Of a stretch of DNA of 64,000 bases, positions 39,822 to 48,054 are shown piece after piece. Source of the DNA: Pseudoclavibacter sp. AY1F1 (GTDB taxonomy: Bacteria; Actinomycetota; Actinomycetes; Actinomycetales; Microbacteriaceae); contig NZ_PSTQ01000008.1 in NCBI RefSeq assembly GCF_002931075.1, forward strand, positions 1-64,000, read 5' to 3'. A program made the translations under genes and the position numbers. The notes under the pieces were generated by a model. The model did no database searches and was not told where the DNA came from. It saw nothing but the letters and a program-made list of their open reading frames with translations. Numbering within the stretch: the stretch's first letter is position 1; the number at the start of each line of letters is the position of its first letter.

Positions 39822-42077
39822 CTATGCGTCGCTGCCTGCTCGGCGGCGAAGCAGCATCGCGGCTCCACCAGCTACGAGGAGCGCAAGCGCACCCGCGATA
39901 GCAGCGAAGATCGCGTTGTCGTCGGCACCCGTGGTGGCGAGAGCGCCACCACCTGCCGCCGGCGTCGTCGCGGTCGGTACAGGAGCGGCGGTTGCAGTCG
40001 AAGTCGCGGTTGCGGTCGGCTCGACGGTGATCGTCGGCTCTGGCGTCGCGGTCGGCTCGACGAGCGGAGGCACGACGACCGGCAGCGATACGACGGCACC
40101 CGACTCACTCGCGAGGAACGCGAGGCGCGAGTCAGGAGTCTTCGCAGCGCCATTCTCTGGAACCGTGAAGGTGAACTCGACCTGGTTCGGCGTGGCGAGA
40201 TCGACGGTCTGCGCGCCGAGCTCCACCTCTCCGAGCCAGCCGACCACGGAGAGGTTCTGCACGAACCCGAGCGACGTGAGGTTGAACTTCGACACCGTCA
40301 GCGTGTAGGTCTCGCCGGCGACGAACGTGTTGTCCGCGGGGAGGCCGACGATCTCGATGCCGTTGCGTTTCGTGTCCGGTGTCACACCCTCAGGCGCTGC
40401 CGCGGTCTCGCTACGGATCCACGTGACGAACGCGTCGAGGTCGATGAGGCCGGTGTCCTGCACGCCGACGTTGTTCGCCAGCGAGTGGAAGTTGTCTCCG
40501 CCGGCAGCGAGGAACGTTGGCATGACGAGGTTGTAGGTCTCGTCCGGCTGCACAGGCTCGTCATTGATGGAGAGGCCCACGATGCGGTCCATGCGGGGAC
40601 GCGAGCTGTCGAAGACGTAGGAGAAGTTGTCGCTCAGTCCGAGCTGCAGGTAGGGGCGCGAGGGCACCTCGCCGCTTGCGGTGAGCTGCCACTGCTCCTC
40701 GAGCACGTTCTTCACGTCGACGCCCTTGAGCGAGACGACCGAGAGGTTGTTGGCGAACGGGATGACCGTCGCGGCTTCCTTGTAGGTGATCTGTCCGTCG
40801 TTGTCGAGCAGGTCTGCGCGCAGGCCACCTGGGTTCATGATGGCCGCATCGACGTCGCGTCCCGTGGCGGCGACGGTCTCGAGCATCGACTGCGAGATGA
40901 TGCCGCCGAGCGAAGACTCCTCAGCACGGTTGTCTGCGGTCGTGACGACGCCGCCCGACGTGGTGCCGTCTTCGGCGACGACGAGGGTGCCGGGCTCGTA
41001 TTCCTTGCCGCGCGACAGGTCGCCGGTCTGCGTTCCGACAACCTGGGCACCGAGCACGTCTGCCTCGGCGACGGCCGCGTCGCGGATCTTGCGAACCTCA
41101 GCGATGCGGGGGTCGCTCTCGAGCGCCGCGGGTACGGCCTCGAGAGTCGGGACGATCGAGCTGTCGGACTTGGTCACGCTGCCAGAGGCGTCGACGGTGA
41201 GAGCGACCTGCGCGATGTTCTCCGCGTACTGGCCAGCCTGGATGACGGGACGCGTGGAGGCACCATTCGGAGCGTCGTAGGCGTATTGACGGTGCGTGTG
41301 CGCGTTGAAGATCGCATCGACCTCAGGGGCCGTGTCCTCAACGATGTGACGGAAAGTCTCCGACTCCTCGTTCTCCGCGATCGGCGCGTCGTCGAGCGGT
41401 GCACCCTCGTGATACGAGGCGATGATGATGTCGGCGGCCTTGCTGGCAGTGAGCTCTGCGGCAACCTTGTTGACACCCTCGACGGGGTCGCCGAAGGTGA
41501 CGCCCTTGATGCCGTCAGGCGAGACCAGAGCTGAGGTCTCTTCCGTGACCGCGCCGATGACGGCGACCTTCAGGCCGTTGACCTCGAAGATCGCATGCGT
41601 GTCGAACGGGTACGAGCCGTCAGCGAGCGTGACGTTCGCGGCCAGGTCCGGCCCGTTCGTGGCGGATGCGAGACGACCGGTTGCATCGTCGATGCCCTGG
41701 TCGAACTCGTGGTTGCCCTGCGTCCAGGAGTCGACGCCGATCGTGTTGAGGACGTCGATCGTCGGCTGGTCCTGCTGGATCGATGATTCGAAGAGGCTCG
41801 CCCCGACGGCGTCGCCCTGCGAGATGACGAGGCTGTTCTCCTCGCCGAAGCCCTGCTGGGCCTGCAGCACGGTCGCGGCGAAGAGGTCCGCGTCGAGGAA
41901 GCGACCGTGGAAGTCGTTGAAGCCCACGATGTTGATCTGCTTCGCGCCGGCGGCGGGCTCGATGAAGCTTGGGGAGAGCACGGCGGCTTGGGCTGGGGCC
42001 GCGAAGGCCGAAACAAGAACTGCCGTGCCGAGAACGGCAGCGGCAGCGGCCTGGCGCTTGCGAGTGGGCGTCGTCAT
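39822..42077 (-). CDS. Cell-wall-anchored 5'-nucleotidase/metallophosphoesterase
   Basis: A 751-residue secreted enzyme with a signal peptide, an N-terminal calcineurin-like phosphoesterase domain (GFNDFHGRF near residue 52, GNHEFDQG near 118, NAHTHRQYAY near 270 as metal ligands) and a C-terminal 5'-nucleotidase domain with the substrate-binding aromatic region. A Pro/Thr/Val-rich wall-spanning stretch ends in LATTG (713-717), a hydrophobic helix and RRR: a sortase signal of the LAxTG type seen in actinobacteria. It would hydrolyse nucleotides outside the cell for phosphate and nucleoside scavenging. The sortase gene is not in this window. Confidence 0.9.
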   Translation of the reverse strand: MTTPTRKRQAAAAAVLGTAVLVSAFAAPAQAAVLSPSFIEPAAGAKQINIVGFNDFHGRFLDADLFAATVLQAQQGFGEENSLVISQGDAVGASLFESSIQQDQPTIDVLNTIGVDSWTQGNHEFDQGIDDATGRLASATNGPDLAANVTLADGSYPFDTHAIFEVNGLKVAVIGAVTEETSALVSPDGIKGVTFGDPVEGVNKVAAELTASKAADIIIASYHEGAPLDDAPIAENEESETFRHIVEDTAPEVDAIFNAHTHRQYAYDAPNGASTRPVIQAGQYAENIAQVALTVDASGSVTKSDSSIVPTLEAVPAALESDPRIAEVRKIRDAAVAEADVLGAQVVGTQTGDLSRGKEYEPGTLVVAEDGTTSGGVVTTADNRAEESSLGGIISQSMLETVAATGRDVDAAIMNPGGLRADLLDNDGQITYKEAATVIPFANNLSVVSLKGVDVKNVLEEQWQLTASGEVPSRPYLQLGLSDNFSYVFDSSRPRMDRIVGLSINDEPVQPDETYNLVMPTFLAAGGDNFHSLANNVGVQDTGLIDLDAFVTWIRSETAAAPEGVTPDTKRNGIEIVGLPADNTFVAGETYTLTVSKFNLTSLGFVQNLSVVGWLGEVELGAQTVDLATPNQVEFTFTVPENGAAKTPDSRLAFLASESGAVVSLPVVVPPLVEPTATPEPTITVEPTATATSTATAAPVPTATTPAAGGGALATTGADDNAIFAAIAGALALLVAGGAAMLLRRRAGSDA

Positions 42078-42199
42078 GAGTCTCCTGGAGATCGACGGAA
42101 GGACAGATTCGTGCGGAACGAGACGATGGTCTCAGCTCACACTGTCTTCAAGGTTAACGTTCAGGGGTTTATCGCGAAACCCCCGAGCTTCTCGCTCGA

Positions 42200-42841
42200 T
42201 TACTCCAGGACGAACGTCGCGGGCTGTGAAGCGATGCCGTTGACGCTCGCGACGAGCTGGTAGTAGGCGCCCCCCGCAACCGCATCCGCCCGATCCGTCC
42301 CGCAAGTGTCGAGCGACGAGCGCTCGCGCACCCAGGTGATGGGCGGGGCCGTCACTGATTGACCGGCGCCGATCGTGACGACCTCGTCGGCCGGGTCGGT
42401 CTGGCAGTGAGACGAGACCCAGATGACGTCGGCTCCGCTCGAGATCGTATAGACCTGCACAGCTGTGCCGACGTTCATGACGCACGCCTCGGCTCCGGTG
42501 TTGGCGATCGAAAGAGAGAGCTGCGGCTGCGCGTTTGACCCGTAGCTGGTGGCATCGAGCGCCGCCGAGACGACAAGCTCAGGGGCGGCGCACTCGGCCG
42601 GTCCAGTTGGCGTCGGAGTGGGAGTCGGTGTTGCGGCTCCCGTCGCACCGGCCTCGGCAGGCACCGTTTCACCCGTGGATGCGCTCGGGGTGGCGGATGC
42701 AGCGCCCGGCTCACCGCGTCCGGCCCCGAAGAGACTCGTCACGCCCCAGATCAGCAGGCCGATCACGAGCGCGCAGACGATGAGCAACGCCAGCCGCCGA
42801 CGGCGGTAGACGGCCTTGCTTGGTCTGCGGGTCGAACTCAC
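42200..42841 (-). CDS. Membrane-anchored protein with Pro/Thr linker
   Basis: A 213-residue protein: a short basic N-terminus (SSTRRPSKAVYRRRR), one hydrophobic helix (about 23-42), a Pro/Ala/Thr-rich linker with a (TP)n run, and a C-terminal extracellular domain of strands with four cysteines ('CAAPELVV', 'EACVMNVG', 'SSHCQTDP', 'DTCGTDRA'). The domain looks like the DUF4232/immunoglobulin-like extracellular proteins of actinobacteria, an impression only. GTG at 42841 has no good ribosome-binding site. Transcribed on its own between the 5'-nucleotidase and argA. Confidence 0.6.
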   Translation of the reverse strand: MSSTRRPSKAVYRRRRLALLIVCALVIGLLIWGVTSLFGAGRGEPGAASATPSASTGETVPAEAGATGAATPTPTPTPTGPAECAAPELVVSAALDATSYGSNAQPQLSLSIANTGAEACVMNVGTAVQVYTISSGADVIWVSSHCQTDPADEVVTIGAGQSVTAPPITWVRERSSLDTCGTDRADAVAGGAYYQLVASVNGIASQPATFVLE

Positions 42842-42930
42842 CCGCCAAGGGTACGGACCCGTTCCCGGGAGTCCGGGGAGGCGCACCGGAGGCCGGAGCG
42901 ACGGCGCCAACCGGCCGGTTAGAGGTGCAA

Positions 42931-43434
42931 CTAGAGGACCTTCAGCATGCGCGTGTTGCCGAGCGTGTTCGGCTTGACGTGGGCGAGGTCGAGGAACTCG
43001 GCGACACCTTCATCCGGAGAACGGCGCATCATCTCGTACGTCTCGGCGTCAACAATCTGCTCGCCGACGACCACGAAGCCATGCCGTTCGAAGAAACCCG
43101 TCTCGAAGGTCAGACAGAAGAGGCGCTCGAGCCCGAGGTGGCGCGCGTCAGCCATGAGGCGATCCAGGATCACGTGGCCGACGCCGGTCCCGCGCACCGA
43201 GTCGGTCGTCGCGATCGTGCGCACCTCACCCAGGTCGCGCCACAGCACATGCAGGGCGCCGCATCCGACCAGCTGCCCCCGCTCATCCACCGCGACGCGG
43301 AACTCCTGCACCGCCTCGTAGAGGGTGACAAGCTCCTTGCGCAGCAGCACGTTCCGGTCGACGAGCGGCTGAATCAGCTCGCTGATGCCCACGATGTCGT
43401 GCGTGGTGGCCCGTCTGATGGTGATCTCCTGCAT
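42931..43434 (-). CDS. argA: Amino-acid N-acetyltransferase (short actinobacterial ArgA type)
   Basis: A 167-residue GNAT enzyme closely resembling mycobacterial ArgA (Rv2747): 'VTLYEAVQEF', 'VGCGALHVLWRDLGEVRT', 'TGVGHVILDRL' and the C-terminal 'EFLDLAHVKPNTLGNTRML'. It makes N-acetylglutamate from glutamate and acetyl-CoA, the first step of arginine biosynthesis. The core acetyl-CoA loop RGTGVG is intact. ATG at 43434. Divergent from the Ppx gene. No other arginine gene is close by. Confidence 0.9.
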   Translation of the reverse strand: MQEITIRRATTHDIVGISELIQPLVDRNVLLRKELVTLYEAVQEFRVAVDERGQLVGCGALHVLWRDLGEVRTIATTDSVRGTGVGHVILDRLMADARHLGLERLFCLTFETGFFERHGFVVVGEQIVDAETYEMMRRSPDEGVAEFLDLAHVKPNTLGNTRMLKVL

Positions 43435-43501
43435 CCGTCAAGCGTACGCGCGAGCACGAGAGCGAGCCGCCGGACGCGACAGCACGGGTAACATCACGGG
43501 C

Positions 43502-44428
43502 ATGCGCCTTGGAGTTCTCGACGTCGGATCCAACACCGTCCACCTGATCGTGGTCGACGCCCACCCCGGCGCGAAGCCCGTGCCAGAGACGTCACAGAAG
43601 AGCATCCTGCGCCTCATGCGCTACCTGCAGCCCGACCGCTCGATCTCTGACGAGGGCGTCTCGAAGATCATGGAGGCCATGCACCGGGCCGCCGACGCCG
43701 TGAAGAAGAGCAAACTCGACCACTTCATGCCGCTCGCGACAAGCGCCATCCGAGAGGCGAAGAACGGTCCAGAACTGCTGAAGCGCATCCACCGTGAGAC
43801 CGGGATCGACCTGCAGGTCATGAGCGGCGAAGAGGAAGCCCGGACGACGTTCCTGGCCGTGCGCCGCTGGTTCGGCTGGTCCGCGGGGCGCATCATGCTC
43901 GTCGACATCGGCGGCGGCTCGCTCGAATTGGCCGTCGGCGACGACGAACTCTCCGAGCACGCCATCTCCGTGCCCCTCGGCGCCGGCCGCAGCACCGTCA
44001 ACTTCCTGCACAACGACCCGCCAACCGAAGACCAGGTGGATGAGCTGCGCAAGTACGCGCGCAAGCTCATCAAGGAGGCGGCAGAGACCTTCGCAGGCTC
44101 CCGCCCAGACCAGTTCGTCGGTTCATCGAAAACCATCCGCTCGCTGGCGCGCCTCGCCGGCTCGTCGATCGACGGCATCGGAGCCGGACAGCGCACGACC
44201 CTGCAGAAATGGCAGCTCGACGACTGGGTGCCGCGCCTCGCGAAGCTCCACTCGGAGGCGCGTCCCGCGTTGCCAGGCATCACCACCGACCGCGCGTTGC
44301 AGATCGTCGCCGGGGGCGTTGTGCTCTCCGAAGTGATGCACGTGTTCGACATCAAGCAGCTCGACGTCTCGCCGTGGGCCATGCGCGAAGGCGTGCTCCT
44401 CGACTACCTCGACCGCCTGCCTCGCTAG
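43502..44428 (+). CDS. Exopolyphosphatase / GppA phosphatase (Ppx/GppA family)
   Basis: A 308-residue member of the ASKHA-fold Ppx/GppA family that hydrolyses polyphosphate or pppGpp. Family motifs: 'LDVGSNTVHLIVVD' at the N-terminus, 'LATSAIREAKN' near residue 78, 'VDIGGGSLEL' near 140, and 'VAGGVVLSEVM' near the end. ATG at 43502; the upstream sequence is shared with the argA promoter region. Length is that of short actinobacterial members (about 310). Which substrate is used cannot be told from sequence. Confidence 0.88.
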   Translation: MRLGVLDVGSNTVHLIVVDAHPGAKPVPETSQKSILRLMRYLQPDRSISDEGVSKIMEAMHRAADAVKKSKLDHFMPLATSAIREAKNGPELLKRIHRETGIDLQVMSGEEEARTTFLAVRRWFGWSAGRIMLVDIGGGSLELAVGDDELSEHAISVPLGAGRSTVNFLHNDPPTEDQVDELRKYARKLIKEAAETFAGSRPDQFVGSSKTIRSLARLAGSSIDGIGAGQRTTLQKWQLDDWVPRLAKLHSEARPALPGITTDRALQIVAGGVVLSEVMHVFDIKQLDVSPWAMREGVLLDYLDRLPR

Positions 44429-44470
44429 GCGCGGCATCCAGGGGCGTCCCCGTTATCCGGCTGCCGAATC

Positions 44471-44534
44471 TCGGGATGGGTTGCCCATCTCAGGATGGGT
44501 TGCAACCCATCCTGAGATGAGAAGCCCATCCCGA
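44471..44534. terminator. Nested inverted repeat between ppx and MFS genes
   Basis: The outer arms TCGGGATGGG (44471-44480) and CCCATCCCGA (44525-44534) enclose a perfect 34-bp palindrome (44486-44519, arms CATCTCAGGATGGGTTG and its complement). The convergent genes on either side make a shared terminator likely, but its double-stem form is unusual. Confidence 0.7.
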
Positions 44535-44547
44535 AACGCTATCGCGG

Positions 44548-44601
44548 GACGCGGGCTCTACCGCTAGCGCCGCTGACGCGGGCTCTACCGCTAGCGCCGC
44601 T
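44548..44601. repeat. 27-bp tandem duplication over the MFS gene stop
   Basis: The unit GACGCGGGCTCTACCGCTAG plus CGCCGCT occurs at 44548-44574 and again at 44575-44601. The stop codon of the MFS gene (TAG on the minus strand) is in the second copy, and a further unit would move the repeat out of the frame. Confidence 0.85.
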
Positions 44602-45880
44602 GACGCGGCACGTGCTTCGGGATCTGCCAGCCCATGAGCGCCGCGCCGACGAAGCCGAGCACCCCGAGCATCCCCGATGTGAACGAGATCGAGACGAGGG
44701 CCGTCGCCGCCGCGACGATGACCGGCACGGACGCAGCCGACGAGTCGGTGATGAGTCGCCACGCGCCGAGGAACGGGGCCGGGTCCTGCCGCGGCGCGAG
44801 GTCGGCACCGAGCGTCATGAGGATGCCAGAGCCGATGCCGTTCGCGAAGCCCAACCAGACCGCGAGCGCCGTGAACCACAGCTGAGACGCGTCACCCGCG
44901 AGGTCGTGAGTGAACGCCAGCGTCAAAAAGCCGGCGCCCAGGCCGAGCAGCGCCGGCACTGCGCCCCACACTCTCCCGAAACGATCCATCACCCAGCCGG
45001 ACACGAAGAACAGCGCGAAGTCGACGCCAGCGCTCACGCCGATGACCAGCACCGCGGCCGCGGTATCCATGCCGATCGAAAGCGCCCAGAGCGGCAGCAT
45101 CACATTCCGAGCAGCACGCAGCGCTGCCATGATGCCCGCGCCGGTTCCGAGCCGGAGGAGCACACCCACGTTCGCTCGGATCGTGGCGAAGACACCGAGC
45201 CGCTTCGGCGGCAGCACTCCAACTGCTCCTGGTCCGGCGTCCGACAGCACCTTCGCGGAGTGCGCGGGCCGCGCGACCGTCTCGGGGTCGGGCGCGAAGA
45301 GCAGGATGAGAGCGGCGATGACGCCGCACACGACGAACACCCAGAACCCGTACTGCGGCGCATCGAACAGCACGAGAATGCCGGCGATGATGAACGGGCC
45401 GACGAAAAAGCCCGCCCGGAAGACCCCGCCGAGTGTTGACAGCACGCGCGCCCGATAGCGCAGCGGCACGTAGGTCGTCAGGAACGCGTGGCGTGCGAGG
45501 TTGAAGTTGGCGGCCGAGATGCCGATGATGATGACCCCGACGAGCAGCATCCAAGGCGCAACCGCGAAGGCGCACAGCAGGATTCCGACGAGGCTCACCC
45601 CAAGCGCTGCGAGCATCGCGCGCTTCTCCCCCAGCCGCTGAACGACGGCACCGGCAGGCAGGTCGCCGATCATCTGCCCGATCATGAGCGACCCCGCAAT
45701 GAAGCCGGCGAACTCGATCCCCGTGCCGAGCGAGACAGCGACGGTCGGGATGATCGGGATGATCGCACCCTCGCCGATCGCAAAGACGAACGACGGAAGC
45801 AGCGCCAGCAGGGTCACCTGCGCGAGGGTCGCCTCCTTCTTCGGCTTGCCGTTCGACGAGGAGAAAGGGGATGCAGGCAC
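44591..45880 (-). CDS. MFS transporter
   Basis: A 429-residue major facilitator with 12 predicted helices. The first inter-helix loop after helix 2 carries the MFS signature-like 'GAVVQRLGEKRAM', and a second repeat lies after residue 240 ('GWVMDRFGRVWG'). GTG start at 45880 with TGGAGC upstream. Drug/sugar/organic-acid transport cannot be decided. The gene ends inside a tandem duplication. Confidence 0.8.
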   Translation of the reverse strand: MPASPFSSSNGKPKKEATLAQVTLLALLPSFVFAIGEGAIIPIIPTVAVSLGTGIEFAGFIAGSLMIGQMIGDLPAGAVVQRLGEKRAMLAALGVSLVGILLCAFAVAPWMLLVGVIIIGISAANFNLARHAFLTTYVPLRYRARVLSTLGGVFRAGFFVGPFIIAGILVLFDAPQYGFWVFVVCGVIAALILLFAPDPETVARPAHSAKVLSDAGPGAVGVLPPKRLGVFATIRANVGVLLRLGTGAGIMAALRAARNVMLPLWALSIGMDTAAAVLVIGVSAGVDFALFFVSGWVMDRFGRVWGAVPALLGLGAGFLTLAFTHDLAGDASQLWFTALAVWLGFANGIGSGILMTLGADLAPRQDPAPFLGAWRLITDSSAASVPVIVAAATALVSISFTSGMLGVLGFVGAALMGWQIPKHVPRQRR

Positions 45881-46041
45881 GCGCTCCAGCGTAAACCCGC
45901 GATGTCGACGCCAGTGCCGCGGTGTCCGCGCGAACTTCGGTGACAACTGGGCTCATCCGTCGCGCCGAGACAACACGGGACGCGTTTTGTCACCAAAGTT
46001 CTCAGCGCTCCGCCCAGAGGCCCGGAGCCTCTCGACTCACA

Positions 46042-46085
46042 ACACAGTGTCATTGACGACACTGTGTGATGCACACTATGGTGTG
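46042..46085. promoter_or_regulatory. Promoter with palindromic PadR operator
   Basis: A perfect inverted repeat, ACACAGTGTC - ATTGAC - GACACTGTGT (46042-46067), overlaps the candidate -35 TTGACG (46053-46058). A second inverted repeat, CACAC-TATG-GTGTG (46072-46085), covers the candidate -10 TATGGT (46077-46082; spacer 18). PadR repressors often bind such sites in their own promoters, so autoregulation is likely. Confidence 0.7.
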
Positions 46086-46089
46086 AAGC

Positions 46090-46425
46090 ATGAGCGACGA
46101 CGAAACCCACGACATCCACCTGCAGGAGCTCCGCAGGGGCACCGTCGTGCTCGCCTGCCTCCGCCTCCTCGCCGAGCCGGGCTACGGCTATGGCCTCCTC
46201 GAAGCGCTGCAATCCCGCGGCTTCGACACCGACGCGAACACCCTCTACCCGCTCCTCCGCAGGCTCGAGAAGCAGGGGCATCTCACGAGCGAGTGGAACA
46301 CCGACGAGGCGCGACCTCGCAAGTTCTACCGCGCGAGCCCAGCAGGAACGGCGCTCGCGACCGCTATGACCGCAGAATTCCGCTCGATCGCCGCGGCGAT
46401 CGAGCAACTCCCTGAAGGGGCATGA
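46090..46425 (+). CDS. PadR-family transcriptional regulator
   Basis: A 111-residue winged-helix repressor of the PadR type: 'HDIHLQELRRGTVVLACLRLLAEPGYGYGLLEALQSRG' (first part shown), 'TLYPLLRRLEKQGHLTSEW' with the recognition helix, and 'ARPRKFYRASPAG'. Short length marks a PadR-s1 type. It is directly upstream of a membrane protein gene (1-bp gap), the usual partner for this family. Ligand unknown. Confidence 0.9.
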   Translation: MSDDETHDIHLQELRRGTVVLACLRLLAEPGYGYGLLEALQSRGFDTDANTLYPLLRRLEKQGHLTSEWNTDEARPRKFYRASPAGTALATAMTAEFRSIAAAIEQLPEGA

Positions 46426-46426
46426 C

Positions 46427-47377
46427 ATGACGACCATCAACGACACCCTGACCGAGCGCTACGTCAGCGCCGCGATGCGCACCGTGCCAGACGATCAGCG
46501 GGCCGACCTCGAAGCCGAGCTGCGCGCATCCATCGGCGACCTGGTGGAGGGCCGCGTCGAGTCGGGCGAACCATCGAGCACCGCCGAAATCGCCGTACTC
46601 ACAGAACTCGGCGACCCGGAGCTGCTCGCCGCGAACTACACCGACCGCAAACTCTTCCTCATCGGTCCGCGCTACTACCTCATGTGGTGGCGACTGCTGA
46701 AGGTACTGCTCTGGATCATCCCGGCATGCGCGGCATTCGGCGTCGCGATCGCGCAGACCCTGGCCGGCAGCGGCATCGGCGAGATCATCGGCGAAGTTGT
46801 GGCGATCAGCCTCAGCGTCGTCATCCACGTCGCGTTCTGGACGACGCTCATGTTCGTGATCCTCGAACGCAGCGGCACCCCGTCCGGTGCAGGCAAGTGG
46901 AGCATCGACGACCTGCCCGAGATACGTCAGACCGGGGCGAACGCCACCGAACTCGTGGCATCGCTCGTGTTCCTCGCGCTCGGGGCCGGCGCCATCGTGT
47001 GGGACCGCTTCGTCGGGTTCGTGCCGACGCAACCGGGGCTCTCGTTCTTCGGCCACGAGCTCTGGCCCTGGTGGGCGATTGGCTTGATCGTGCTGTTTGT
47101 GCTCGAGGCGGCCTACAGCGTCGCCCTGTACCGGACGGGACGCGTGACGATCCCCCTCGCCTGGGCGAACGCGGTGCTCGCGGTCTTGTTCATGTCGCTG
47201 CTCTTGACCGCGCTTGGCCGCGGACTCCTGTTGAACCCTGACTTCTTCGCCACGATCATCCCAAGCGCCGAGAGCGCGGCGACGGTGACGACGATCGTCA
47301 CCGTGATGATCGCCTTCGGAGTTGTCGCGACCAGCGTCTGGGACATCTGGGACGGCTTCCGCAAAGCCACCCGCTAG
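46427..47377 (+). CDS. Membrane protein with N-terminal HAAS-like domain (PadR partner)
   Basis: A 316-residue membrane protein. The N-terminal ~75 residues ('LTERYVSAAMRTVPDDQRADLEAELRASIGDLV' partly shown) form a HAAS/permease-prefix-like helical domain, and about seven hydrophobic helices follow. Such genes are nearly always preceded by a PadR regulator. They are believed to be sensors or transporter-like modules of antibiotic or envelope stress responses. ATG at 46427. Confidence 0.8.
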   Translation: MTTINDTLTERYVSAAMRTVPDDQRADLEAELRASIGDLVEGRVESGEPSSTAEIAVLTELGDPELLAANYTDRKLFLIGPRYYLMWWRLLKVLLWIIPACAAFGVAIAQTLAGSGIGEIIGEVVAISLSVVIHVAFWTTLMFVILERSGTPSGAGKWSIDDLPEIRQTGANATELVASLVFLALGAGAIVWDRFVGFVPTQPGLSFFGHELWPWWAIGLIVLFVLEAAYSVALYRTGRVTIPLAWANAVLAVLFMSLLLTALGRGLLLNPDFFATIIPSAESAATVTTIVTVMIAFGVVATSVWDIWDGFRKATR

Positions 47378-47392
47378 GCGGCAGCCCGTGTG

Positions 47393-47452
47393 AAAGGAGT
47401 GAGCCAGATACATCTGTCAGCTGAGCTGAGCATGCATCAGGCTCACTCTTTT
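47393..47452 (+). repeat. Repeat element R1 (left cluster)
   Basis: About 60 bp with near-perfect 13-bp end repeats: AAAGGAGTGAGCC and GGCTCACTCTTTT, one G-T mismatch. Ends in TTTT, so it could also act as terminator for the PadR operon, with a 34-nt interior that contains GCATGC. First of nine related elements. Confidence 0.75.
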
Positions 47453-47513
47453 GGCCCGCCCGTGAGGCCAGGGCGCAACTCCAGTGCCCAGCACCCCGCG
47501 CCGCAGGGCAGGG

Positions 47514-47558
47514 CCCAGCGCGGCAGGACCCAGCGCGGCAGGACCCAGCGCGGCAGGG
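47514..47558. repeat. 15-bp tandem repeat, three copies
   Basis: The unit CCCAGCGCGGCAGGA is repeated at 47514-47528, 47529-47543 and 47544-47558. It lies between elements R1 and R2. Nothing coding is convincing here. Confidence 0.8.
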
Positions 47559-47574
47559 CCCAGCGCCCAGCGCG

Positions 47575-47634
47575 GAGATGAGTGAGCGAGAAGCATGCTC
47601 CAGCCGCGCAGGACATGCGTCTGGCTGACTCTTC
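47575..47634 (+). repeat. Repeat element R2 (left cluster)
   Basis: A related ~60-bp element with ends GAGTGAGCGAGAAGC and CTGGCTGACTCTTC and a central GGACATGCG. Degenerate inverted repeat of the R1 type. Confidence 0.65.
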
Positions 47635-47677
47635 TTCTTGCGCAAACGCGAACCTCAGCACGGGCGAGCGAGTCTGA

Positions 47678-47734
47678 GGAGAGTGAGTGAGATGCATCCG
47701 CCATCCCAGCTGAGCATGCATCTGGCTCACACTT
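47678..47734 (+). repeat. Repeat element R3 (left cluster)
   Basis: About 57 bp, ends GGAGAGTGAGTGAGATGC and GCATCTGGCTCACACTTC. It shares the GAGCATGCATCTGGCTCAC block with R1. Confidence 0.7.
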
Positions 47735-47862
47735 CTGGCTGCCCGGCTCCCGGGCTGCCGGCACCCTGGCGCCCAGCACCCAGTACCAGCACCCAGTTCC
47801 CAGCACTCAGCGCTCAGCGCCCAGCAGCCAGCACTCAGCGCCCAGCGCCCAGTTCCCCGCTG

Positions 47863-47985
47863 CCAGTTCCCGGCGCCAGTTCCCCGCATCCAGTTCCCGG
47901 CGCCAGTTCCCCGCATCCAGTTCCCGGCGCCAGTTCCCCGCATCCAGTTCCCGGCGCCAGTTCCCCGCATCCAGTTCCCAACGCC
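47863..47985. repeat. 27-bp minisatellite, four full copies plus a partial one
   Basis: The unit CCAGTTCCCGGCGCCAGTTC then CCCGCAT is repeated in tandem at 47863, 47890, 47917 and 47944, with a partial copy to 47985. A 27-bp period keeps all frames open, which produces long but meaningless open frames on both strands. Degenerate CCCAGC-rich DNA precedes it from about 47770. Confidence 0.9.
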
Positions 47986-47995
47986 CAGCGCACGG

Positions 47996-48054
47996 ATAAG
48001 TGGGCGTGCAGCATCCACCGGCCGTGCAGTACGTGCGTCTGGCTCACTCTTATG
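47996..48054 (-). repeat. Repeat element R4, overlapping the 3' end of the DUF559-like gene
   Basis: About 59 bp with ends ATAAGTGGGCGTGC and GCGTCTGGCTCACTCTTAT. The TAA stop of the adjacent minus-strand gene falls in its right end (48050-48052), so the element abuts the coding sequence exactly. Confidence 0.7.

Noticed and set aside
47443-48018. A 191-codon open frame rich in Gly, Asn and Trp on the minus strand (and matching plus-strand frames)
   Set aside because: It is created by the 27-bp and 15-bp tandem repeats, whose periods keep frames open. There is no start context and no domain.
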